Assembly (NCBI GenBank): GCA_008711295.1
Contig: VUYV01000062.1
Span: 372,001 to 436,000 of the forward strand
DNA length: 64,000 nucleotides
From: Anarhynchus alexandrinus
Lineage: Eukaryota > Chordata > Aves > Charadriiformes > Charadriidae
Reading direction: 5' to 3'
Each line of letters begins with the position of its first letter. Within the stretch, counting starts at the first letter, position 1. The position numbers and the translations under genes were made by a program. This document shows, piece after piece, positions 58,601 through 63,448 of the stretch. Below the pieces are notes generated by a model. The model saw only the letters and a program-made list of their open reading frames with translations, searched no databases and was not told the origin of the DNA.

Positions 58601-61600
58601 CACAGGATTGAAATTCATGTAAAATAATTCAGAAGAGGCTACTAAGGCTTGTGGCTTTTGTGCTGCAAGGCTTGGTGTGTTTTTCCCCAAAGACTGCTTA
58701 TTAGCTGCCTTTGTTTCTGTTCCTCAGAAAAAGAGTAACGCTAAGATCAAATAACATTCTTTTAGTTATTCATCAAGCAGTGTAACTTCCCACCTCTTCA
58801 TAATTTTGATACAGGACAGCTGGTTCTTGTGATGAAGAGTTGTCATTTTGCCGTAAATATACATTATATCAGTATTGCTATATTTAAAATGTAATGGAAA
58901 GCAATGTAAAGCGGAATAAAATTCATTGGCTGATACACAGTGCATAGCTGAAATACAACGTGAATCCAAAGTCTCGGTCAGAATCTGCACGTTAGGCACG
59001 TGTAGCCTCTGAAGGAGGCTTTTTCGCCACTGTTACCTGTACTGTTGTCGAGCTTTGAGAGCCTCAGGATCCTTCTTTAGTCCTTTGTAGGTCATGTCCT
59101 TCCTTGCTCTGGAAACAACTTGAGGCAGACTTTGTAACCTCTGTGAGAAACCAGCACAGCCACTTTTGACCATTAGATAGTGATGATGAACTTAAAAACT
59201 CTCTTGAAACCATTTAGGTCAAAAAAAGTACTGTTGTACCTCTGACTGTTCAGAGGTAACTTTTTGTGCCATCCAGTATGAAATAGTAGATGATGATAAC
59301 CTTTTTAATATGCACCTTGCATTAAACAGTCTGAGTCACTGACTAAAAGTTCCTGTCCTCCTGCGACTGGAGATTAGTGAGACTGACATTAAATAATCAC
59401 ATAATAAAACATAAATCTAAGAATAAAAGCTGAAGAACCTTGGGTGTTTCAGCTGACAGGCTCAGGCTATGATTTTGTGAGTCAACTTCTGCTGGTGGTG
59501 TTGTTATAGATGAACTTACTGTTCACCAGTAAGTGCCTGGCATGAACACTGCCACTCTGAGAATTTAAAATCTGGAAGCTAAATGAAGTCTAAATAATGG
59601 AATGTTTGTCACCATTCTTACCTTTAACATAATGGTCCCTACTTGACCTGTGCCCAGTTGAAGAGATGTCAGCTGATGCACTATGATCCACTATGGGCTG
59701 ACAAAAGAATGGTATCTATTGTTCTGATTAATGTAAACAACATAGTTCATGCCCTCTCTGAATCCTGGACTACCTACTTTGACTTAGAAGCAGTGCTCTT
59801 CCCATTTCCTGCCCTCTTAATTTTAGGTCATGTCTGTACAGCACGATGCTACTTTATTACATAACACTTCACAAAATGTTCTCTTTGGTTTTGGCACGCA
59901 GAAAATCAGCTTGGAGAAGGAGAGCAGTAAATCAGTAATATAATGGCTTTTATATCTGTCCAGTATCCCCTGTTGTACTTTGCAACAGTGATAATGAGCT
60001 TCACTAGAGTAGTGTTGTAATGCACCCCATTACCAAAGCTGGCTCCTGGAGTTGCTTAGGTGGGCACCTCATTGTGGTTATTCAGGGCAGAGCCACAAAG
60101 CAGTGAAAGAACTTCTCTTTCACGCTCTCCCAGCTTCCTGTAAAATGAAAGTCTCATGTCCCATGTGATTAGCCAGGTGATCTATTGTTCACATACAAAG
60201 TTAGAAACAACTGGTGTGTTGGACATCAGCTATTACAAACTTTGTCCAAACATAACCACTTCAATGACCTACACTGTCAAGCACAAGACTTCCCTGTTGC
60301 TTCCTGTAGGTTTCAGCTCAACAAAGAGGCAAGAGAGTGAAGAGAGTATCTACATCCTGTATCCAAAACATAGTCTACAGTTTGAGGATGTACCTTATGA
60401 TGGGGCTGTACCTTTGTAGGCTAAATTTGTACGTAGATTAATTTTCCCCAGTATATTGCAAGAATAGTTGATATCATAGGTCTCTTTAGAGCATGAGCAG
60501 CAAATTCAGCTGAAATATGGTTTGGCATCTTGCATAATGGCATACAATTAGATGTAGGGGACTTGATTGCACCTAAATTTTAGATGTTAAGCACAATAGG
60601 TAAGCGCTTTACTAAAGCTGATTCAGAATTAACTGATCTCGTCAAATTTCCCTTATTAGTATTAAATGAAAACCTGTGCATCTTTTTTGCTTGTGTTTTG
60701 TTTGTGGTTTGTTTTTTCTTTTAATGCATTTAGGTACTGTTGCTGAGCATATTGAAAGAATCTATAGACGAGCTGGCAGCAAAAAGCTCTGGTTTGTATA
60801 CATATATCATGTTCCTTTTGTTTTACACCAGGTTTGTTTTTCCCTAATGTGTTTATAGAGAGTAAAGCTGGATCCTTACAGAATGAAATGGAGGGAAAGA
60901 AATGGACAGCTTTACTGTCAAAATTGTATTGGTTCATTGCAGCTGAAGATCTGGTCCATAATGCTTTAAAAAATACTAAGAAATATTTTCTTACTGTTAC
61001 CTTTTAAAATATAAGAGTAATAAGCTGGTTTTGCTATAAGTGCTATTGCTAATGGTCAGTTCTTGTTAAATTCAGATAATGGGAAAGGAATACTAATATT
61101 CTTATTTCTTACAGGGCACGATAAAATATTATCAATAAATAGCTTTCTGTAGCAAGGCTGCTGATCAAATACAAATCAGTTAAGCTGATGCACAGTTTAC
61201 TGCCCCGAAATAATTTGCTTTGAGCCTGACTTTGTCACAATAACTTTAAAAGGTTTCAGCAAGTAGGTTGGTATTTACATGTTGTTTATTAATTTCTTTG
61301 CCCTGAAGCTCAGTAGAAATTTCATTTCTTTTTATCAAAGAAATGAGTTGAGCCCGTCCTGAATTCTGTTCTCTCACTCTGTAACTGTTCCTAACAGATG
61401 AGTCTGTAAATGTAAAAACTGTTTTTAATTTTTCATTTTAGTCCATTCATACAGTTAAATGGGCCTTTACCAATATTAGGGTAGAACAAAAATACCTCAA
61501 TGGTATTTTTTGTAAAGAATAAAAATCAAAAGTATTTTTAGAAACAAGATATGTAAACTGTTTTTCATTTCTCTTCCATGATTGCCATGTGACATACATA

Positions 61601-62639
61601 TAGGTTGGTGTTGCGCTACAGTGCTGCATTTGCACAGAAATTTTCTTCTTCTATTACCCCACATATTACTACTTTACTGGTACATGGGAAACAGGTAAAG
61701 TGCCCAGAAGTCTGAAACAGAGCTCTGTGAGATTTATTTTTTTTGCTTATTTGCATTTTGATAGTATCAGCTAATGCATTTTTGAAATGCTTTGCTCTTG
61801 ATCTCAAGAAGCGCGTAGCGGTTTTCACAGGAATCAACATCGACTGTTTGAATTTTTTACTAACACTATAGAATATTACAACTCATTCATTATCTCTGTG
61901 GATACATGATTCTTAGTAGCCTCAAAGCCTATGCTAGAAAAGCTCCAATGTGGGTCTATTAGGTTTGTATTTTGTCAGGAAATTATTATTAAAAGTATTT
62001 ATATCTTTAACCACCAGCTGGATATATGAAAAAAATGTTTTTTTTTTTAGAAGTTACAGCTAGGTTTTAACTTACCAGTTTAAACAAGTCTCTTCTTTTT
62101 GTGCTACCTCAGCATGGAAAACAAAACAAAGCCTTGGTGTTACTTGTTGTACTTTCTCTTGCAAAATCTTTCCAACTCTTCCTTCAATAGACTAAAAAAT
62201 TACCAAGGTTATCTTGCAAAGTGATGAAAATGTGACAAAAGAGAAGCTGGCATCTCTTACCCATCTGTTTTCAAGATGATGCTGAGAAAAGAACAAGAAG
62301 CTTTTTATGGAGCTGGTAGTTTAATGAGTTCTAACTAAATTTATTTTTGATCCATTAACATATATCTAGATGAAAAAATGAAAAATCCATAGAAGATTAT
62401 GTAAAAACTGATCCAAATTCTGCTTTTTAAATAATGTATTTACTGAGTTAGTTCTGAGATCTCTGCTGTGGCAGACTTCAAACTTATATATGAATTCATT
62501 AAACTAGCTTTTGATATGTAGTGGGATTGCTCTGTTTTCTGCCCTCAGGTCTGTTGTGCGCTTCGCAGCAAGTCTTTTAGGTAAACTAGTGGACAGCCTT
62601 GCACCATCTATTACTAATGTGTTAGTTCAGGGCAAGCAG
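1605..62639 (+). CDS. PHKB: Phosphorylase b kinase regulatory subunit beta, partial gene (25 exons, human exons 3-27)
   Basis: PHKB is the beta subunit of cytosolic phosphorylase kinase, the (alpha-beta-gamma-delta)4 complex that activates glycogen phosphorylase. Known role: beta restrains the gamma catalytic subunit, binds calmodulin, and relieves inhibition when phosphorylated by PKA. Seen here: 25 GT-AG exons whose joined frame has no stop and follows mammalian PHKB, as I remember it, almost residue for residue without gaps. The fragment has 784 residues using one alternative last exon; fragment residue n is about human n+25. The N-terminal half is the glucoamylase-like (GH15-like) domain shared with the alpha subunit. 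A PKA-type site KRQSS lies at fragment residues 672-676. The start codon, promoter and C-terminus are outside. The coding exons appear intact, so this is a functional gene and not a pseudogene. Confidence 0.97.
1695..4331 (+). other. PHKB: PHKB intron 3
   Basis: 2.6-kb intron. It holds the solo LTR at 2361-2863 on the opposite strand; the rest is AT-rich unique-looking sequence with short homopolymer runs. The acceptor follows a T-rich tract at about 4306-4329. Confidence 0.85.
2361..2863 (-). mobile_element. Solo LTR of an avian ERVL-type endogenous retrovirus
   Basis: Read on the minus strand the element begins TGTCCTG and ends with ACAACA, with the usual TG...CA termini. It is flanked by perfect 5-bp direct repeats AGTGA at 2356-2360 and 2864-2868. 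Five-base duplications are typical of ERVL-class elements. The interior matches, from memory, the abundant LTR of non-galliform birds, including the TTGTTGCTAAGT block (minus strand near 2755-2766). An ATTAAA polyadenylation-type hexamer reads at 2501-2506 on the minus strand. No internal gag/pol/env sequence is present, so this is a recombined solo LTR. It is antisense to PHKB. Confidence 0.85.
4332..4470 (+). CDS. PHKB: PHKB exon 4
   Basis: 139 nt, completing the split valine codon; donor GTGAAT. It encodes [14 protein letters not shown] and [16 protein letters not shown], residues 31-76 plus a split arginine. This is an early helix-rich part of the GH15-like domain. Mammals have GAWALALAY where this copy has CAWALALAY. 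Confidence 0.96.
4471..7348 (+). other. PHKB: PHKB intron 4
   Basis: 2.9-kb AT-rich intron. An A-rich purine run lies at 5728-5770 and a T10-type run near 7168-7180. I see no repeat family or RNA gene. The acceptor is TTACCCAG at 7341-7348. Confidence 0.8.
7349..7448 (+). CDS. PHKB: PHKB exon 5
   Basis: 100 nt, finishing the split arginine codon and ending on a codon boundary; donor GTAAAA. It encodes [16 protein letters not shown] and then [12 protein letters not shown], fragment residues 77-110. Apparently identical to mammalian PHKB from memory. Confidence 0.97.
9915..10215 (+). mobile_element. CR1 LINE fragment, ORF2 endonuclease region (degenerate)
   Basis: Scattered across frames on the plus strand are the recognisable pieces of the CR1 ORF2 apurinic-endonuclease-like domain: [14 protein letters not shown] near 9930, GITEMW followed by a stop and [10 protein letters not shown] near 9998, then RRGVAPYV near 10100 where live copies have a GGGVALYV motif. 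At least two frameshifts and in-frame stops separate them. No reverse transcriptase part follows. The element is old, inactive and truncated on both sides; exact borders are uncertain. Confidence 0.72.
10040..10070 (+). repeat. (ATGG)n microsatellite
   Basis: About seven to eight ATGG/GGAT units in a row. It sits inside the CR1 ORF2 fragment exactly where the element encodes a Met-Asp-Gly, so it probably grew from an ATGGATGG seed in the LINE. Confidence 0.95.
10592..10699 (+). CDS. PHKB: PHKB exon 6
   Basis: 108 nt, phase 0 at both ends, 36 codons, residues 111-146; donor GTAAAA. It encodes [18 protein letters not shown] and [15 protein letters not shown]. Substitutions against mammals cluster in PSAC and in EVFSHK, a tolerant surface segment of the GH15-like domain. 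Confidence 0.96.
10700..12340 (+). other. PHKB: PHKB intron 6
   Basis: 1.6-kb AT-rich intron with a T-run at 11268-11282. It holds one LTR-like stretch starting at 11998. Nothing else recognised. Confidence 0.8.
11998..12110 (+). mobile_element. Possible 5' part of an avian ERV LTR
   Basis: The stretch starts TGTCCTGGTTTGAG and continues with a block ending AACCAATTTTCTGTTC. It resembles the opening of the same large avian LTR group seen in reverse at 2361-2863. I could not find a matching 3' end or target-site duplication, so the right border is arbitrary and the element may be truncated. Confidence 0.45.
12341..12421 (+). CDS. PHKB: PHKB exon 7
   Basis: 81 nt, 27 codons, phase 0 at both ends, residues 147-173; donor GTACAA. 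It encodes [15 protein letters not shown] and IIYNTDE. The hydrophobic run is a core helix of the GH15-like barrel and not a membrane segment. Confidence 0.96.
12422..14756 (+). other. PHKB: PHKB intron 7
   Basis: 2.3-kb AT-rich intron. Overlapping minus-strand open frames at 13624-13954 look like chance. A 7-bp-arm inverted repeat lies at 13005-13024. A pyrimidine-rich tract precedes the acceptor at 14755-14756. Confidence 0.8.
14757..14872 (+). CDS. PHKB: PHKB exon 8
   Basis: 116 nt, starting in phase 0 and ending two bases into a serine codon; donor GTAGGT. Residues 174-211 include [17 protein letters not shown] and [16 protein letters not shown]. The PDFGVWERG block is strongly conserved between alpha and beta subunits. 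Confidence 0.97.
14873..22254 (+). other. PHKB: PHKB intron 8
   Basis: At 7.4 kb this is the longest intron in the window. It holds an old CR1 3' end at about 17500-17740, T-runs at 18150-18164 and 19925-19938, an A-run at 21368-21381, and an A/C-rich stretch at 22048-22100. The remaining sequence is AT-rich and unclassified. Confidence 0.8.
17500..17740 (+). mobile_element. CR1 LINE 3' end (old, diverged)
   Basis: The plus strand carries degenerate versions of the CR1 3' untranslated landmarks in the expected order: a CTCCATCCTTGGAG block at 17580-17593, TTGGACTAGATGA near 17678, CCCTTTCAACC near 17701, and an ATGATCCTGTGA-type end near 17722. It is heavily mutated and 5'-truncated, the usual fate of CR1 copies. 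Confidence 0.8.
22255..22318 (+). CDS. PHKB: PHKB exon 9
   Basis: 64 nt, finishing the split serine codon and ending at a codon boundary; donor GTAATA. It encodes [19 protein letters not shown], residues 212-233, apparently unchanged from mammals. It is isolated between the 7.4-kb and 5.4-kb introns. Confidence 0.96.
22319..27673 (+). other. PHKB: PHKB intron 9
   Basis: 5.4-kb AT-rich intron. It contains a short TTTA microsatellite at 25737-25763, an A-run near 22528-22541, and a local 20-bp near-tandem repeat at 25146-25185. No transposon was recognised. Confidence 0.8.
25737..25763 (+). repeat. (ATTT)n microsatellite
   Basis: About six to seven consecutive ATTT units, without interruption. 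Confidence 0.95.
27674..27769 (+). CDS. PHKB: PHKB exon 10
   Basis: 96 nt, 32 codons, phase 0, residues 234-265; donor GTAAGT. It encodes [19 protein letters not shown] and LLPRESRSH. Mammals have VDLDAH where this copy has VDFDAH. Confidence 0.97.
27770..29360 (+). other. PHKB: PHKB intron 10
   Basis: 1.6-kb AT-rich intron with only short homopolymer runs. Nothing recognised. Confidence 0.8.
29361..29558 (+). CDS. PHKB: PHKB exon 11
   Basis: 198 nt, the longest exon here, 66 codons in phase 0, residues 266-331; donor GTAAAG. It includes [35 protein letters not shown] and YYKPAEIK. The [12 protein letters not shown] block is a signature shared with the alpha subunit GH15-like domain. Confidence 0.97.
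29559..30355 (+). other. PHKB: PHKB intron 11
   Basis: 797-bp intron. An A/C-rich low-complexity tract begins 64 bases after the donor and fills about a fifth of it; the rest is plain AT-rich sequence. Confidence 0.85.
29622..29787 (+). repeat. PHKB: A/C-rich low-complexity tract
   Basis: About 165 bases made almost wholly of A and C on the sense strand, as irregular CAAAA/CCCAAA words, with a C8 run near 29734. There is no fixed repeat unit. Pre-mRNA from this intron would carry a long CA/A-rich stretch. Confidence 0.93.
30356..30413 (+). CDS. PHKB: PHKB exon 12
   Basis: 58 nt, phase 0 at the start, ending one base into a glycine codon; donor GTACGT. It encodes [13 protein letters not shown] and FMIID, residues 332-350. 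The ECEFP motif is shared with alpha subunits. It is among the shortest exons, lying between two A/C-tract-containing introns. Confidence 0.96.
30927..30997 (+). repeat. PHKB: A/C-rich low-complexity tract
   Basis: Begins as clean (CAAAA)n and degrades into A/C words with short C-runs. Same strand bias and composition as the tract in the previous intron. Confidence 0.93.
31921..31996 (-). mobile_element. CR1 LINE 3' end fragment
   Basis: The plus strand shows the reverse complement of the CR1 3' terminus: CATAGAAT, then GGGTTGGAAGGGATCTTC, then TTCCAACCCCCCTGCCATGG. About 75 bp survive. The element is antisense to PHKB and severely 5'-truncated. Confidence 0.93.
34088..34165 (+). CDS. PHKB: PHKB exon 13
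   Basis: 78 nt, completing a glycine codon and ending one base into the next glycine codon; donor GTATTA. It encodes [16 protein letters not shown] and LLQHTSE, residues 351-376. Phases match the neighbouring exons. Confidence 0.95.
34166..36070 (+). other. PHKB: PHKB intron 13
   Basis: 1.9-kb AT-rich intron with an A14 run near 34970. I see no mobile element. Confidence 0.8.
36071..36229 (+). CDS. PHKB: PHKB exon 14
   Basis: 159 nt; donor GTAAGA. It encodes [27 protein letters not shown] and [15 protein letters not shown], residues 377-429. The [14 protein letters not shown] helix closes the conserved GH15-like core. Mammals have EYEKNN where this copy has DLEKKN. Confidence 0.97.
37817..37983 (-). 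mobile_element. CR1 LINE 3' end fragment
   Basis: About 165 bp of well-preserved CR1 3' region, reversed relative to PHKB. Landmarks on the plus strand in order: CATAGAATCCTGGAATGG, GGGTTGGAAGGGGACCTT, CCCACTAGACCAAGTTGC, CTCCAGGGATGGGGC. It is better preserved than the copy at 17500, so probably younger. Confidence 0.95.
39230..39440 (+). other. CpG-richer intronic patch of unknown origin
   Basis: A 200-bp stretch clearly richer in G+C than its surroundings, with clustered CpGs between about 39310 and 39400. It has no recognisable exon, CR1 landmark or conserved protein. It could be a fossil insertion or a regulatory element. Confidence 0.4.
40505..40599 (+). CDS. PHKB: PHKB exon 15
   Basis: 95 nt, completing an alanine codon and ending at a codon boundary; donor GTAAGC. 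It encodes [18 protein letters not shown] and MRFSNQ, residues 430-461. It lies just past the GH15-like core. Confidence 0.96.
40600..47916 (+). other. PHKB: PHKB intron 15
   Basis: 7.3-kb intron. It contains T-runs at 41347-41359, 45652-45674 and 45995-46004, a short ATA/ATT repeat at 45072-45088, and a CAAA-rich stretch at 47630-47662. Several 60-95 codon open frames lie here with no recognisable protein. No mobile element was identified. Confidence 0.75.
47917..47972 (+). CDS. PHKB: PHKB exon 16
   Basis: 56 nt, ending two bases into an arginine codon; donor GTATGT. It encodes [18 protein letters not shown], residues 462-479, apparently identical to mammals. A 191-bp intron separates it from the next exon. 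Confidence 0.96.
48164..48257 (+). CDS. PHKB: PHKB exon 17
   Basis: 94 nt, completing the split arginine; donor GTAAGG. It encodes [17 protein letters not shown] and [11 protein letters not shown], residues 480-511. Mammals read WPQQELVK here. Confidence 0.97.
48524..48541 (+). repeat. (TAA)n microsatellite
   Basis: Five to six TAA units in a row. Confidence 0.9.
49430..49525 (+). mobile_element. CR1 LINE 3' end fragment
   Basis: Degenerate plus-strand CR1 terminus: GTGATCGTTGTAGGTCTCTT followed by CCAACTGAAATGGTC and a decayed CTATTATATTCTA end. It is 5'-truncated. Confidence 0.8.
52748..52748. other. Unresolved base (N)
   Basis: A single N in the intron upstream of exon 18. No duplicated sequence flanks it, unlike the N at 63448. 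It may be one ambiguous base or a collapsed gap. Confidence 0.99.
52810..52893 (+). CDS. PHKB: PHKB exon 18
   Basis: 84 nt, 28 codons, phase 0, residues 512-539. It encodes [17 protein letters not shown] and IGCLGTSK. The end is fixed by the conserved GTSK|IYRILG junction. The donor reads AAG|GTCATT and departs from consensus at +3 and +5, so it looks weak. Confidence 0.93.
52894..53359 (+). other. PHKB: PHKB intron 18
   Basis: 466-bp AT-rich intron with nothing recognised beyond the splice sites. The acceptor is CTCTCAACAG. Confidence 0.85.
53360..53464 (+). CDS. PHKB: PHKB exon 19
   Basis: 105 nt, 35 codons, phase 0, residues 540-574; donor GTATTT. It encodes [19 protein letters not shown] and [13 protein letters not shown]. 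Mammals have CYPIIF and DVFLLID, so two small core changes are seen. Confidence 0.96.
53465..54296 (+). other. PHKB: PHKB intron 19
   Basis: 832-bp intron with a GC-richer middle (53860-54030) carrying two overlapping open frames and no recognisable protein or repeat. A T-run lies at 54159-54168. Confidence 0.8.
54297..54379 (+). CDS. PHKB: PHKB exon 20
   Basis: 83 nt, ending two bases into an arginine codon; donor GTAGAG. It encodes [18 protein letters not shown] and LIREDNI, residues 575-601. Only 80 bp of intron separate it from the next exon. Confidence 0.96.
54460..54550 (+). CDS. PHKB: PHKB exon 21
   Basis: 91 nt, completing the split arginine; donor GTACAA. It encodes [17 protein letters not shown] and VKVHVDRVQ, residues 602-632. 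Mammals have AALKKGIIGG where this copy has [10 protein letters not shown]. Confidence 0.96.
54551..56925 (+). other. PHKB: PHKB intron 21
   Basis: 2.4-kb intron. It contains a G8 run near 54889-54896 and a T/G-rich GTTTGTTTT stretch at 55338-55380. An open frame enters exon 22 from 56674 and is just intron read-through. No mobile element recognised. Confidence 0.8.
56926..56987 (+). CDS. PHKB: PHKB exon 22
   Basis: 62 nt, ending two bases into a glutamate codon; donor GTAAGG. It encodes [18 protein letters not shown], residues 633-652. An 86-bp intron follows. Confidence 0.96.
57074..57236 (+). CDS. PHKB: PHKB exon 23 (PKA-site linker)
   Basis: 163 nt; donor GTAAGA. Residues 653-707 form a polar linker with [12 protein letters not shown] at 667-678. 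The first serine of KRQSS fits the PKA consensus and aligns with the known PKA site near Ser700 of mammalian beta, whose phosphorylation relieves inhibition. After it the sequence varies ([15 protein letters not shown]) before the conserved EILQKLN. The link to regulation follows from family knowledge. Confidence 0.96.
57237..58074 (+). other. PHKB: PHKB intron 23
   Basis: 838-bp intron holding a CR1 terminus at 57385-57440 and T-runs at 57968-57979 and near 58062. The acceptor is TTTTAAG, with A at -3, slightly weak. Confidence 0.85.
57385..57440 (+). mobile_element. CR1 LINE 3' terminus (very short)
   Basis: About 55 bp of the canonical CR1 end: TTGGTGATCTTAAAGGTC, TTTTCCAACC, then two copies of the ATTCTATG 8-mer at the very end. 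It is well preserved for its length. Confidence 0.95.
58075..58156 (+). CDS. PHKB: PHKB exon 24
   Basis: 82 nt, ending one base into a glycine codon; donor GTAAGA. It encodes [17 protein letters not shown] and GPNFITKE, residues 708-734. The conserved LN|DC junction fixes the start. Confidence 0.96.
58157..60733 (+). other. PHKB: PHKB intron 24
   Basis: 2.6-kb AT-rich intron. A slightly GC-richer segment at 58980-60130 contains no protein, RNA or repeat that I recognise. Confidence 0.8.
60734..60791 (+). CDS. PHKB: PHKB exon 25 (constitutive, before the alternative pair)
   Basis: 58 nt, entering in phase 2 and leaving two bases into a tryptophan codon (TG|G). It encodes [19 protein letters not shown], residues 735-754, with the Trp completed by either alternative exon. 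The donor is TG|GTTTGT, which keeps G at +5 but has T at +3 and +4. Confidence 0.95.
60792..61603 (+). other. PHKB: PHKB intron 25
   Basis: 812-bp AT-rich intron ahead of exon 26. Near its end the pyrimidine tract lies at 61561-61577, followed by a 24-base non-pyrimidine spacer before the AG. The AG-free interval is 61549-61601. Confidence 0.85.
61604..61694 (+). CDS. PHKB: PHKB alternative exon 26 (mutually exclusive with exon 27)
   Basis: 91 nt; starts with G to finish the Trp codon; donor GTAAAG. It encodes [19 protein letters not shown] and then LLVHGKQ, residues 755-784. It aligns with the mammalian VRYGAAFTQKFSSSIAPHI variant. Length and phase equal exon 27, so the two are interchangeable in frame, while inclusion of both shifts the frame by one base. 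Confidence 0.94.
61695..62548 (+). other. PHKB: PHKB intron between alternative exons 26 and 27
   Basis: 854-bp AT-rich intron. Its last 248 bases (from 62301) are repeated after the N at 63448. It is too long for steric hindrance alone to explain mutually exclusive splicing. The acceptor has a strong tract ending CTGCCCTCAG. Confidence 0.85.
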
Positions 62640-62852
62640 GTAAGTCTTTACTCCTCAGAAATGTATTAAGGAATGATAACAGAGAAACTAAATAAATGAG
62701 CTTTTTAATTTTGAAGGCCTCTGATACTTCTTTTAAAAGTACCTGATGGCTTAAAAAAATCCTTACTGACAAGAAAAATCCAGAGGAAAAAAAGATATAT
62801 TTAATACTTGCATATATTATGGGCTACTACATTTATTTAATGACAGAACAAT
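62301..62852 (+). repeat. PHKB: First copy of 552-bp duplicated segment
   Basis: This segment spans the end of the exon 26-27 intron, all of exon 27 and 213 bases of the following intron. It matches 63449-64000 base for base at a constant offset of 1148, with one difference (T at 62400, C at 63548). Confidence 0.97.
62549..62639 (+). CDS. PHKB: PHKB alternative exon 27 (mutually exclusive with exon 26)
   Basis: 91 nt; same phase as exon 26; donor GTAAGT. It encodes [18 protein letters not shown] and then NVLVQGKQ. It aligns with the mammalian [18 protein letters not shown] variant. It shares the VR..A....K...S.AP.IT..LV.GKQ skeleton with exon 26, consistent with an ancient exon duplication. 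Confidence 0.94.
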
Positions 62853-63447
62853 ATTAAAAAGACCGTTCAGTGTCTAGATAAGAAGGGAAGAGGCACGATT
62901 TACATAACTCTTTAGATTTTATATATATACACCCTCTTATTTCACAAAAGTAGATGGAGTCAACTAATACAGCTTCTTTTTAAGACTTACTTAATGAAGA
63001 TGTAGCCACTCTCTCTGTAACAGCATAAGACAACAAATGGGTGGCAGCTGAGCAAAAAGTCTTTCAGGATTTTAGTTTTCTCTTCCAAACCAACTTTAAT
63101 CATCAGTGTTTCTTCCTTTCCTAAGGAGGAACTTTTTTTCTCCCAGCACAACAATTTTAATTAAGTTCATGAAGAGCTGTCTCCAAGTAATAGTAATTGA
63201 ATATTATATATTTTCACATTAAAATATGTATATGTGTATACTTACCCACATGCAATGCTATTATGACAGATTTGTCTTTGTTTTACTCCAGACTGAGGTC
63301 TGGGTATGTGCTTCTGGCGCTACACAGCTATAGAGGAAGCTGCACCTGCATGCAGCATGATTTCTAGCTGTTTATTTCCACTCTAACCTCACTTGCCTTC
63401 ATTGATCCCTTTATAATAATGATCTTTATTATAGGAGAAAAATTAGT
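62640..63447 (+). other. PHKB: PHKB intron after exon 27 (up to the N)
   Basis: 808 bp of AT-rich intron with a short TATATATA stretch near 62920. A GC-moderate block at 63280-63400 is unclassified. It ends at the N. Confidence 0.8.
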
Positions 63448-63448
63448 N
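63448..63448. other. N at contig-like junction
   Basis: A single N exactly at the start of the second copy of the duplicated segment. This placement suggests a collapsed gap between two overlapping contigs that were not merged. Confidence 0.95.
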
